Source: Sulfopaludibacter sp035551455 (lineage in GTDB: Bacteria > Acidobacteriota > Terriglobia > Bryobacterales > Bryobacteraceae). From it: a DNA stretch of 20,315 nt. Made by a program: the position numbers and the translations under genes. The stretch covers positions 1-20,315 of the forward strand of contig DASZMZ010000293.1 in assembly GCA_035551455.1 (NCBI GenBank), in the 5' to 3' direction. The first letter of the stretch is position 1. Each line of letters opens with the position of its first letter. Shown piece after piece: positions 1-7,008 of this stretch. Below the pieces are notes generated by a model. The model had not been told where the DNA came from. It was given only the letters and a program-made list of their open reading frames with translations, and searched no databases.

Positions 1-111
1 AATGCACTCGTAGTCGTTCTGGATTCGCACCCAGTTCTTGAGGGCTCCCAGATAATTGCCAATGTGAAGGTTTCCGGTTGGCTGCATGCCGGAAAAGACT
101 CGTGTTTTCAT
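1..111 (-). CDS. trpS: Tryptophanyl-tRNA synthetase, N-terminal part
   Basis: Translating the minus strand from an ATG at 111 gives 37 residues starting MKTRVFSGMQPTGNLHIGNY, with the gene running off the left edge. The SGMQPTGNLHIGNYLGAL block is the start of the class Ic synthetase catalytic domain. HIGN is the tryptophan-enzyme version of the HIGH signature, which binds ATP during activation of Trp for tRNA-Trp. No in-frame start lies upstream, because the frame holds only non-start codons back to about 133. The only Shine-Dalgarno-like string, AGGAG, is 16 nt from the ATG, farther than usual. The gene diverges from the methyltransferase gene with about 39 bp between start codons. Family assignment is firm despite the truncation; TyrS is unlikely because the SGMQPTG block is typical of TrpS. 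Confidence 0.93.
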   Translation of the reverse strand, partial: MKTRVFSGMQPTGNLHIGNYLGALKNWVRIQNDYECI

Positions 112-150
112 GGTTAGAAAGAGGTAACTCCTATCGTACGCAATTTCGAA

Positions 151-1329
151 GTGACGGTGGAAAAGCTGGTCTACGGAGGCGACGGACTAGCCCGCCAGGA
201 AGGCCGCGTGGTGCTTGCCCCCTATGTGCTCCCCGGCGAGCGCGTGAGCGTCAAGAGCGAGCGTGAAAAGCCCGGCCTGGTTCGTGCGCAGACGCTCTCG
301 GTGCTGCAACCGGCCGCTGAACGGGTGGCCGCGCCGTGCCCCGTGTTCGGACGCTGCGGCGGCTGCCACTATCAGCACGCGCCGTACGATTATCAGGTGG
401 AGGCCAAGTGCGGCATCCTGGTAGAGGAGCTGCGCCGCCTGGGCAAGATCGAGCCGCCGGAAGAGATCGCCGTCGTCAGCGGCGAGCCGCTGGGCTATCG
501 CAATCGTGTCCAATTGCAAATCGAAGGACGCAAGCTGGGGTACCGGGAGGCGCGGTCGCACAAACTCTGCGCGATTGAGAGCTGCCCCATCAGTTCGCCG
601 AAAGTAAATGAAACGATCGGCGCGTTGAGCCGGATGTTGAAGGACTCGCGCTGGCCCAATTTCCTGGAGTCGATCGAGATTTTCACGGACGAGCAGCAGA
701 TCCAGCTCAATGTGCTGGAGACGAAGCGTCCGGTGTCCAAGCGCTTCTTCGAGTGGGCCGCCGAGACGATTCCGGGCGTGGTGCCGAATGCGCTCGACTG
801 GCAATCGCGCTTCCGGGTGAGCCGCAATTCCTTCTTCCAGGTGAATCGTTTTCTGGTCGACCAGCTGGTGGAGACCGCGCTCGATTTCGAAGGCGGCGGC
901 GAAACGGCGCTGGACCTGTATGCCGGCGTGGGACTGTTCTCGCTTGCGCTGACGCGCCGATTCACGGACGTGACGGCCGTGGAGTCTGGCTCCGGCGCCG
1001 TCCGCGATCTGGAGTTCAACGCGCAGCGCGCGGGATTGGCGAATGTGCGCACGGTGCAGGCGTCGACGGAGGCGTACCTTGAAAAAGTCGAGGTTGCGCC
1101 GGACTTCGTGCTGCTCGATCCTCCTCGCGCCGGACTCGGCAAAGTGGCGGTGAATCGACTGGTGGATCTGAAGCCGGCGCGCCTGACGATCGTCGCCTGC
1201 GACCCGGCGACCCTGGCCCGCGATCTGGCGGCGCTAATCGCCGGAGGCTACCGCGTGGAGAAGATGACGATGGTCGATCTCTTCCCCGAGACCTACCATA
1301 TCGAAACGGTAGTCCAACTCACTCGGTAA
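151..1329 (+). CDS. rlmD: 23S rRNA (uracil-C5)-methyltransferase, RlmD/RumA family
   Basis: The 392-residue product is a SAM-dependent RNA m5U methyltransferase. Residues 1-50 form a TRAM-type RNA-binding beta barrel. C63, C69 and C72 (CPVFGRCGGC) plus C145 or C140 match the [4Fe-4S] ligands of RumA-type enzymes and argue against cluster-free TrmA. The methyltransferase domain shows FFQVN (228-232), the SAM loop LDLYAGVG (254-261), DPPRAG (323-328), the nucleophile C350 in VACDPATLARDL, and the general-base glutamate E385. E. coli RlmD is somewhat longer (433). The target uridine (RlmC-, RlmD- or RlmCD-like) cannot be decided from sequence. The GTG at 151 has no Shine-Dalgarno. A GAGGT at 121-125 lies 7 nt before an in-frame ATC at 133, so the true start may be six codons upstream. 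The gene converges on leuS. Confidence 0.9.
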   Translation: MTVEKLVYGGDGLARQEGRVVLAPYVLPGERVSVKSEREKPGLVRAQTLSVLQPAAERVAAPCPVFGRCGGCHYQHAPYDYQVEAKCGILVEELRRLGKIEPPEEIAVVSGEPLGYRNRVQLQIEGRKLGYREARSHKLCAIESCPISSPKVNETIGALSRMLKDSRWPNFLESIEIFTDEQQIQLNVLETKRPVSKRFFEWAAETIPGVVPNALDWQSRFRVSRNSFFQVNRFLVDQLVETALDFEGGGETALDLYAGVGLFSLALTRRFTDVTAVESGSGAVRDLEFNAQRAGLANVRTVQASTEAYLEKVEVAPDFVLLDPPRAGLGKVAVNRLVDLKPARLTIVACDPATLARDLAALIAGGYRVEKMTMVDLFPETYHIETVVQLTR

Positions 1330-1352
1330 CGCGGGCCCGAAGTATGCCGGCT

Positions 1353-1374
1353 GGACCCGCTGGAAAGCGGATCC
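1353..1374. terminator. Hairpin between convergent rlmD and leuS
   Basis: The 53-bp convergent gap contains an inverted repeat: CCGCT-GGAA-AGCGG (1357-1370), a perfect 5-bp stem with a GNRA-type tetraloop. It extends outward by GGA/TCC across one C-A mismatch. Its position suits a bidirectional terminator, but neither side has a T tract, so intrinsic termination is uncertain. Confidence 0.3.
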
Positions 1375-1382
1375 GCAAGCGT

Positions 1383-3818
1383 CTACTTCACGACGACGTT
1401 CACCAGTTTGTCGGGCACGCTGATCACTTTCACTACCTGCTTGCCGGCGATGAAGCCCTGTAGCTTTTCGTCGGCCAGCGCCAACTTCTCCAGCTCCTCT
1501 TTCGAAGTGCCGAAGGCCGCGACGATGCGCGTGCGCAGCTTTCCGTTCACCTGCACCACGATCTCGGCCTCGTCTTCCTTGGCCAGTTCCGGATCGAATT
1601 GCGGCCAGCTCTGCCGGAAGACCGGACCTTCCCTGCCCAATTCTTCCCAGATCTCCTGCGCCATGTAGGGCGCGAACGGGGCCAGCAGTAGCGCCAGTTT
1701 TTCGTGGACCTCGGCCAGCGCGGCGGCACTCAGATGGGCCTCCTCGGTATATAACACGTTCACCAGTTCCATCACACTGGCGATGCAGGTATTGAAGTGC
1801 CAGCGCGTCTCGAAATCCTCGGTGATTTTGGCCAGCGTCTGATGCAGCTTGCGCAGCACCTTGCGATCGCTCTCGCCGGATCCGCCCGTGCCCACCGTGC
1901 GCGTCACGAAGCGGTACACGCGACCGAGGAAGCGGTAGATGCCCTCCGCGCCTTCCCAGCGCCAGTCCACTTCCTTTTCAGGAGGCGCGGCGAAAAGGAC
2001 GAACAGGCGCGCCGTGTCCGCGCCGAACTTCTCGGCCAGCATGTCCGCGCCCACCACATTGCCTTTGGACTTCGACATCTTGGCGCCTTCGGCAATCACC
2101 ATGCCCTGCGTAAAAAGGCGGCGCGCCGGCTCGCTGTTCTGAATCAGGCCGATGTCGCGCATCATCTTGGTGAAGAAGCGCGAGTAGATCAGGTGCAGGA
2201 TGGCGTGCTCCACGCCGCCAATGTATTGATCGATCTCGAACCAATAGGCAATCTTGGCTGGGTCGAACGGCGCCGTGCTGTTGTGCGCATCGCAGTAGCG
2301 GTAGAAGTACCAGGATGAATCGATGAACGTGTCCATCGTATCCGTTTCGCGCCGGGCCGCGCCGCCGCACTGGGGGCACGCCACGTTGACGAACTCCGGC
2401 ACACTCTCCAGCGGAGAGCGGCCCGCGCCGGTGATCTCGATTTTATCGGGCAGCACCACCGGCAGTTGCGCTTCGGGCACCGGCACCACGCCGCAGGACG
2501 GGCAATGGATCACCGGAATCGGCGTCCCCCAATAGCGCTGCCGCGAGATGCCCCAGTCTTTGATGCGGAACGTGATAGCCGCTTTGCCGAAGCCATGGGC
2601 CTCGGCATACGCCGCCATCTTCTTGCGAGCCTCCGCGGACGGCAGTCCCGACCACTCGCCGGAGTTTTCGACGATGCCGTATTCTTCATACGGAGCCTGC
2701 ATGCCGGGCTCGACGGCCAGTTCGCCATCCACCGGACGCACCACCGGGCGCACGTTGATGCCGTATTTGCGGCAGAATTCGAAATCGCGCTCGTCATGCG
2801 CCGGCACGGCCATGATCGCGCCCGTGCCATAGCCCATCAGCACGAAGTTGCCTACCCAGATGGGAACCTGCTCACCGCTATACGGATTGACGGCGTAGTG
2901 GCCGGTGAAGAAGCCTTCCTTCAGCACGTCGCCCGGACCTTGATTGGCGCGCGCGTCCACCATCGCCTTGGCCAGCGGCTTGCTGTCGGCGTCCAGCAGG
3001 CGTTCGTTCAGCGGGTGCTCCGGCGCCAGAATCACGCACGTCGCGCCGTAGATGGTATCGACGCGCGTGGTGAAGACGCGAATCGGCTCGCCCGTTTCCG
3101 CCAGTTTGAAATCGATCTCCGCGCCCTCGCTGCGGCCGATCCAATTGCGCTGCATGGTGATGACGCGCTCCGGCCAACCGCCCTCCAGTTGAGCGATGTC
3201 GTCCAGCAGTTGATCGGCATACGCGGTGATTTTCAGGAACCATTGTTCCAGCGCGCGCTGCACCACCGGCGTATCCTCGTGGCGCCAGCAGCAGCCTTCC
3301 ACCACTTGTTCGTTGGCCAGCACGGTGGCGCACTTGGGGCACCAGTTGACCAGCGCTTTTTTGCGATACGCCAGGCCGCGCTGCAGCATCTGCAAAAAGA
3401 ACCACTGGTTCCAGCGATAGTATTCCGGCTCGCAGGTGGAAATTTCGCGGTCCCAATCGTAGCTGAAAGCGAAGCGGCGGTGAGTCTTTTTCATGGCCGC
3501 GATATTTTGCAGCGTCCACTCGCGCGGCGGCCGCTTGTTGGCAATGGCGGCATTTTCGGCGGGCAGCCCGAAGGCGTCCCAACCCATGGGGTGCAGCACG
3601 TTGAAGCCGCGCATCCACTTGTAGCGAGCCAGCGCGTCGCCGATGGAGTAGTTACGGATGTGCCCGATGTGGAGCGTCCCGCTGGGATAGGGGAGCATTT
3701 CCAGCACGTAGAACTTGGGCTTCGAAGAATTCTCTTCGGCCTTGTAGAACTGGGCGTTCTGCCAACGCTCGTGCCACTTCAATTCGATGTGGTTATGGTC
3801 GTAAGGCTTTTCGGGCAT
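1383..3818 (-). CDS. leuS: Leucyl-tRNA synthetase
   Basis: The 811-residue cytoplasmic enzyme activates leucine and charges tRNA-Leu. The class I catalytic core is intact: PYPSGTLHIGH with HIGH at 50-53, and KMSKS at 580-584. A zinc-ribbon-like insertion has CPKC (160-163) and CC (176-177). The CP1 editing domain, which hydrolyses mischarged tRNA, is present with TTRVDTIYG (250-258) and the conserved GTGAIMAVPAHDERD block. The C-terminal anticodon-binding and tail domains end in VNGKLR and DKLVNVVV-like strings. Length is slightly below that of E. coli LeuS (860) but normal for many phyla. The ATG at 3818 immediately precedes the expected KPYDHNHIELKWHERW start. The start lies 26 nt after the nfo stop on the same strand, so co-transcription is likely. 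No strong Shine-Dalgarno was seen. Confidence 0.97.
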   Translation of the reverse strand: MPEKPYDHNHIELKWHERWQNAQFYKAEENSSKPKFYVLEMLPYPSGTLHIGHIRNYSIGDALARYKWMRGFNVLHPMGWDAFGLPAENAAIANKRPPREWTLQNIAAMKKTHRRFAFSYDWDREISTCEPEYYRWNQWFFLQMLQRGLAYRKKALVNWCPKCATVLANEQVVEGCCWRHEDTPVVQRALEQWFLKITAYADQLLDDIAQLEGGWPERVITMQRNWIGRSEGAEIDFKLAETGEPIRVFTTRVDTIYGATCVILAPEHPLNERLLDADSKPLAKAMVDARANQGPGDVLKEGFFTGHYAVNPYSGEQVPIWVGNFVLMGYGTGAIMAVPAHDERDFEFCRKYGINVRPVVRPVDGELAVEPGMQAPYEEYGIVENSGEWSGLPSAEARKKMAAYAEAHGFGKAAITFRIKDWGISRQRYWGTPIPVIHCPSCGVVPVPEAQLPVVLPDKIEITGAGRSPLESVPEFVNVACPQCGGAARRETDTMDTFIDSSWYFYRYCDAHNSTAPFDPAKIAYWFEIDQYIGGVEHAILHLIYSRFFTKMMRDIGLIQNSEPARRLFTQGMVIAEGAKMSKSKGNVVGADMLAEKFGADTARLFVLFAAPPEKEVDWRWEGAEGIYRFLGRVYRFVTRTVGTGGSGESDRKVLRKLHQTLAKITEDFETRWHFNTCIASVMELVNVLYTEEAHLSAAALAEVHEKLALLLAPFAPYMAQEIWEELGREGPVFRQSWPQFDPELAKEDEAEIVVQVNGKLRTRIVAAFGTSKEELEKLALADEKLQGFIAGKQVVKVISVPDKLVNVVVK

Positions 3819-3844
3819 AAGTCTGATTTTTGGGGGCTGAACTT

Positions 3845-4711
3845 CTATCGTACCAGGGACTTAGTACGGGCGAGCGACTTCAGGGTGTCCATGTTGCGCA
3901 ACTCGCCGCCCGGTTCGTCGACGGGAGTTTCGGAGATGAAGACTTTGTCGCGCAGTTTGGCGTGGGCCAGGATGCGGCGGAAGGGGGCCGCGCCGATCTG
4001 TCCTTCGCCCAGGCGGGCATGCCGGTCCACGTGCGAGTTGAAGGCGGCTACGGAATCGTTGATGTGGATCAGGTGTACGTTGTCGAGGCCGAGCAGTTCC
4101 TCGGCCTGGAGCAGCGTCTTGCGAAGTCCGGCGGCTGTGCGAATGTCGAAACCCGCGGCGAATAGATGACAGGTGTCGAGGCAATAGCCGATGGGCAGAT
4201 CGGTGAGGGGAGCCGCGAGGTCGCGGATGTCGCGGAGTTCTTCGAAGCGACTGCCGAGGTGCGATCCGGCGCCGGCGGTATTCTCCAGCAGCACCTTGAC
4301 CTTGCCGGAGTCCAGGCCCGCGGACGCCTTGTACAGGCCGTCCACGAAGTTGCAGATTCCCTGGTCGGGCGTGGCTCCGCGATAGCTGCCCGGATGGATC
4401 ACCACGTATTCCGCGCCGATGGCTTCGGCCCGCTCCAATTCGCCGCGGAATGCCGCCACGGATTTGGCGTGGATCTCCGGATCCACCGAGGCCAGATTGA
4501 TCAGGTAGCTGACATGGATCACCAGCGGGTGAATGGCGTGGCTCTGGCGAACATCCTGGAGACGGCGCACTTGCACCTGATCCAGAATGCTGGCGCGCCA
4601 CATGCGCGGACTGGACGAGAAGATCTGGAAGGTCTCCGCGCCAATCTCAGCGGCGCGCAGAGCGGCCTTCTCCAGAGAGCCGAATGTGTAGAGATGGATG
4701 CCGAGGCGCAG
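3845..4711 (-). CDS. nfo: Endonuclease IV (AP endonuclease), apparent CTG start
   Basis: The product is a TIM-barrel zinc enzyme that cleaves DNA 5' to abasic sites in base-excision repair. All the metal-ligand blocks of the family are visible in order: IHVSY (His), VIHPGS (His), LENTAG (Glu), CLDTCHLFAAG (Asp and His), LIHINDS (His), SHVDRHARLGEG (Asp and His), and ISETP (Glu). The first in-frame ATG is at 4603, but clear homology extends 36 residues upstream. There the frame reads LRLGIHLYTFGSLEKAALRA and then ETFQIFSSSPR, the expected family N terminus. The only plausible in-frame start is CTG at 4711, giving 288 residues against 285 in E. coli Nfo. An ATG at 4719 is in another frame. The gene sits between a small CxxC protein gene (21-nt gap) and leuS. 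Confidence 0.9.
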   Translation of the reverse strand: MRLGIHLYTFGSLEKAALRAAEIGAETFQIFSSSPRMWRASILDQVQVRRLQDVRQSHAIHPLVIHVSYLINLASVDPEIHAKSVAAFRGELERAEAIGAEYVVIHPGSYRGATPDQGICNFVDGLYKASAGLDSGKVKVLLENTAGAGSHLGSRFEELRDIRDLAAPLTDLPIGYCLDTCHLFAAGFDIRTAAGLRKTLLQAEELLGLDNVHLIHINDSVAAFNSHVDRHARLGEGQIGAAPFRRILAHAKLRDKVFISETPVDEPGGELRNMDTLKSLARTKSLVR

Positions 4712-4732
4712 AGCACCATCGTAGCAGGAGCG

Positions 4733-4933
4733 TTATTGGTAGAGCGGCGCCGTGCGAGGCTGCATTTCGGGCTGTGTCACGGCGGGTTGGACTGTGTTGG
4801 TCCGCACCACCGGGTCTTCCCAGACCACAGCGTGCGTTCGTAAACATTGTGGACAAATGTACCGGCCGTGTATCGGCCACATCGCTTTGGTGTGCATTTT
4901 CCGGCACCACAGCTCGGAAATTTTATTGATCAT
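4733..4933 (-). CDS. Small CxxC (zinc-ribbon-like) protein, function unknown
   Basis: The 66-residue ORF starts at the ATG at 4933, chosen because GGAGGAG lies 9 nt upstream on the minus strand. A further in-frame ATG 12 codons upstream lacks such a site. Visible metal-binding candidates are C10 and H14 (WCRKMH) and C27-P-Q-C30 in RYICPQCLRTH, a C-x3-H...C-x2-C pattern that could bind one zinc. The tail is rich in P, Q, T and V and looks disordered. There is no signal peptide or membrane segment. I recall similar short MHT-x-AMWP...CPxCLR proteins in acidobacteria but no function. The stop lies 21 nt before the nfo start, so it is probably the first gene of a small-ORF/nfo/leuS unit. It could bind nucleic acid or be a regulator; neither is shown by the sequence. 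Confidence 0.68.
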   Translation of the reverse strand: MINKISELWCRKMHTKAMWPIHGRYICPQCLRTHAVVWEDPVVRTNTVQPAVTQPEMQPRTAPLYQ

Positions 4934-4993
4934 AGAGCTTAACTCCTCCGACTGCGAGACTCCCTGCAAGTGGTGAGCAATTTAGGTGCCGCG

Positions 4994-5011
4994 TTTCAAA
5001 GGGACTTGAAA
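4994..5011. promoter_or_regulatory. Inverted repeat overlapping the -35 box, candidate operator
   Basis: TTTCAA-N6-TTGAAA is a perfect 6-bp-arm inverted repeat whose right arm is exactly the -35 hexamer of the efflux operon promoter. A second shorter symmetry, AAAC-N4-GTTT, follows at about 5036-5047. TetR repressors bind such palindromes and commonly regulate their own genes, so this is a plausible autoregulatory site. That is an inference from position and symmetry. Confidence 0.45.
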
Positions 5012-5033
5012 AATCAAAATTCAGTCGTATAAT
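5006..5033 (+). promoter_or_regulatory. Sigma70-type promoter of the efflux operon
   Basis: TTGAAA (5006-5011) and a consensus TATAAT (5028-5033) are separated by 16 nt. Transcription would start near 5040, only about 11 nt before the regulator ATG at 5051. It is the strongest promoter match I see in the window, and it rules out a TTG start at 5033, which lies inside the -10 box. Confidence 0.7.
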
Positions 5034-5050
5034 TGAAACAGTCGTTTGAA

Positions 5051-5677
5051 ATGTTCGACACTAAAGACAAGATTCTGGACATGGCGCAGCGGTTGATTGG
5101 CGAGCAGGGGTACGCGGCCACTTCGGTGCGGCACATCGTAGCCGAAGCCGGCGTGAACCTGGCGGCTATCCATTACCACTTCGGTTCGAAGGAAGAGTTA
5201 TTGGACGCCATCATTGCCCGCAAGGCCGGTCCGATGAACGAGCAGAGGCTGGCGCGGCTGGAACAAATGGAAAAGGCCGCTGGCAATCGGGCTGTACCGG
5301 TCCGGCTGCTCCTGGAAGCCTTTCTGGTGCCGATGGCCGAACGGGCGGATCAGGATCCCGGCTTCGTCAAACTGATGGGTCGGATGATGGCGGAAGGGCT
5401 GCTGGTGGCGGTGGTGCAGAAGCACTTTCATGTTGTGGTGGACCGGTTCACGATGGCGCTGCGGCGGGCGATGCCCCAGGTGACGGACCAGGAATTCCGG
5501 TGGCGGATACACTTCATGTTCGGCGCCATGTCTCACACCATGATGTTCGGCCAGCGGAACGACGTGACCGGCATGGGCGCGGATCGCGGGGATTTTCAGG
5601 GCCGCATCGACCGGCTGGTCACGTTCCTGACGGCCGGGTTCGAAGCCCCGGCAACGGAGAGTGGAGCAAAGCAATGA
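5051..5677 (+). CDS. TetR/AcrR-family transcriptional regulator of the efflux operon
   Basis: The 208-residue protein has an N-terminal helix-turn-helix: KILDMAQRLIGEQG, then TSVRHIVAEAGVNLAAIHYH and FGSKEELLDAII, a typical TetR DNA-binding domain in which YHFGSKE closes the recognition unit. The C-terminal half is helical and ligand-binding, with a WRIHFMFGAMSHTMMF stretch seen in CecR/YbiH-like members. CecR precedes ybhG-ybhF-ybhS-ybhR in E. coli, and this gene precedes the same kind of genes. I start it at the ATG at 5051 because the longer TTG-started form would begin inside the promoter. The predicted leader is about 11 nt with no clear Shine-Dalgarno. It overlaps the TolC-like gene by ATGA. 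It probably represses the operon until a toxic ligand binds; the ligand is unknown. Confidence 0.9.
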   Translation: MFDTKDKILDMAQRLIGEQGYAATSVRHIVAEAGVNLAAIHYHFGSKEELLDAIIARKAGPMNEQRLARLEQMEKAAGNRAVPVRLLLEAFLVPMAERADQDPGFVKLMGRMMAEGLLVAVVQKHFHVVVDRFTMALRRAMPQVTDQEFRWRIHFMFGAMSHTMMFGQRNDVTGMGADRGDFQGRIDRLVTFLTAGFEAPATESGAKQ

Positions 5678-7008
5678 GACGAGCAATGATCCCGCTGCTG
5701 GCGGTGTTGGCCGGGGCGGCGGGCGGACAAACGCCACGAGCGCCGCTGGCGCTGAGTCTGAAGCGCGCCGTGGAGATCGCGATTTCGCCCGAGGGCAACG
5801 CGAATATTCAACTGGCGGCCGAGTCCTTAAAGCAGGCACAGGCACGCACGCTGGAGAGCCGGGCGGCGCTGCTGCCCGATGTCGAGAGTTCGGTGGCGTA
5901 TGAGAGCCGCACCACCAATCTGGCAGCGATGGGGATCCGCTTCAGCCTGCCGCCTTCCATCCCGATTTCGATTCCTACGTTCGTGGGTCCTTTTACCACG
6001 TTCGACGCGCGGCTGACGGCCTCGCAGAGTATCTTCGATTTCAGCTCCATCCGGCGGTTTCAAGCATCGAAGAGCGGTCTGGCGGCGGCGCGGAAGGACG
6101 TGGAGAACGCCGATGAGCAGGTCGCCGCGAGCGTGGCGCGCGCTTACCTGGCGGCGATCAAGGCCGATGCCGATCTGGATTCGGCGGAGGCCAATGTGAA
6201 ATTGAGTCAGGCGCTGCTGCAGCAATCGAATAATCAGAAGACGGCGGGCACGGGCACGGGAATTGAAATCACCCGCGCCAAGGTGCAACTGGCGAACGAC
6301 CAGCAGCACTTGCTGACGGCGCAGAATGCGCGTCGGAGCGCCCACCTGCGGCTGCTGCGGGCGATGGGTGCGAGCCTCGAAACCGAAGTCGAGTTGACGG
6401 ATAAGCTGGGCTACGTCCCGGTGGACGCGGTGACGCTGGAGCAGGCGAAAACGCAGGCACTGGCGGCGCGGCCCGATTACCAGGCGCAGCGAGAGCGCGA
6501 AGCCACGGCGCGGCTATCGGCCAGCGCCACCAAGCTGGAGCGCGTGCCTTCGCTGACGGCGTTCGGCGATTACGGCTCCATCGGCACCGGGCCGGACGCG
6601 GCGCTGCCCACGCGGACGTACGGAATTTCGCTGCGCGTGCCGTTGTTCGATGGCGGAAAGCGCGATGCGCGGCGCGAAGAATCGGCATCGCAATATCGAG
6701 CCGAGCGCGTGCGGTCCAACGATTTGAAAGAGCAGATTGAGTTGGATGTGCGGCTGGCGCTGGATGCCTTGCAATCGGCGGATGCCGAAGTGAAGGTGGC
6801 GAAAGACGGCCTGGAGCTGGCGCAGAACGAACTGGCGCAGGCGCGCCGCCGGTACGACGCGGGCGTGGCCATCAGCGTGGAAGTGACCGACGCGCAGACG
6901 CGGTTGGAGCGCGCGCTGGACAACCAGACGGCGGCGCTCTACGGCTTCAACGTGGCCAAGATCGACTTGGCGCAGTCCCTGGGCAAAGTGAGGAGCACGG
7001 TGCAATGA
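5674..7008 (+). CDS. TolC-family outer-membrane efflux protein
   Basis: The 444-residue product starts with a signal peptide (MRRAMIPLLAVLAGAAGG, cleavage near residue 18-20). Two tandem outer-membrane-efflux repeats follow, at roughly 50-235 and 265-440. They are rich in Ala, Gln, Leu and Glu in coiled-coil helices (LKQAQARTLESRAALLPDV, then AQNELAQARRRYDAGVAISV). The RRYDAGVAISVEVTDAQTRL string near the end of the second repeat is typical of the family. Trimers form a channel through the outer membrane joined to an inner-membrane pump by an adaptor. The start is the ATG at 5674, overlapping the TetR stop (ATGA), with GGAG 7 nt upstream; a frame extension to 5500 only shadows the regulator. 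The E. coli ybh operon carries no such gene and relies on unlinked TolC. Confidence 0.92.
   Translation: MRRAMIPLLAVLAGAAGGQTPRAPLALSLKRAVEIAISPEGNANIQLAAESLKQAQARTLESRAALLPDVESSVAYESRTTNLAAMGIRFSLPPSIPISIPTFVGPFTTFDARLTASQSIFDFSSIRRFQASKSGLAAARKDVENADEQVAASVARAYLAAIKADADLDSAEANVKLSQALLQQSNNQKTAGTGTGIEITRAKVQLANDQQHLLTAQNARRSAHLRLLRAMGASLETEVELTDKLGYVPVDAVTLEQAKTQALAARPDYQAQREREATARLSASATKLERVPSLTAFGDYGSIGTGPDAALPTRTYGISLRVPLFDGGKRDARREESASQYRAERVRSNDLKEQIELDVRLALDALQSADAEVKVAKDGLELAQNELAQARRRYDAGVAISVEVTDAQTRLERALDNQTAALYGFNVAKIDLAQSLGKVRSTVQ

Noticed and set aside
2466..4169. A 567-codon open frame on the plus strand
   Set aside because: It is antisense to leuS and nfo, both of which have complete family motifs; its translation shows no domain.
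5033..5050. TTG start six codons upstream for the TetR regulator
   Set aside because: The codon begins at the last base of the consensus -10 box, so it cannot be in the transcript from that promoter.
5500..5673. Upstream extension of the TolC-like gene
   Set aside because: The extension only overlaps the TetR gene in another frame, and the ATG at 5674 has a ribosome site and opens a signal peptide.
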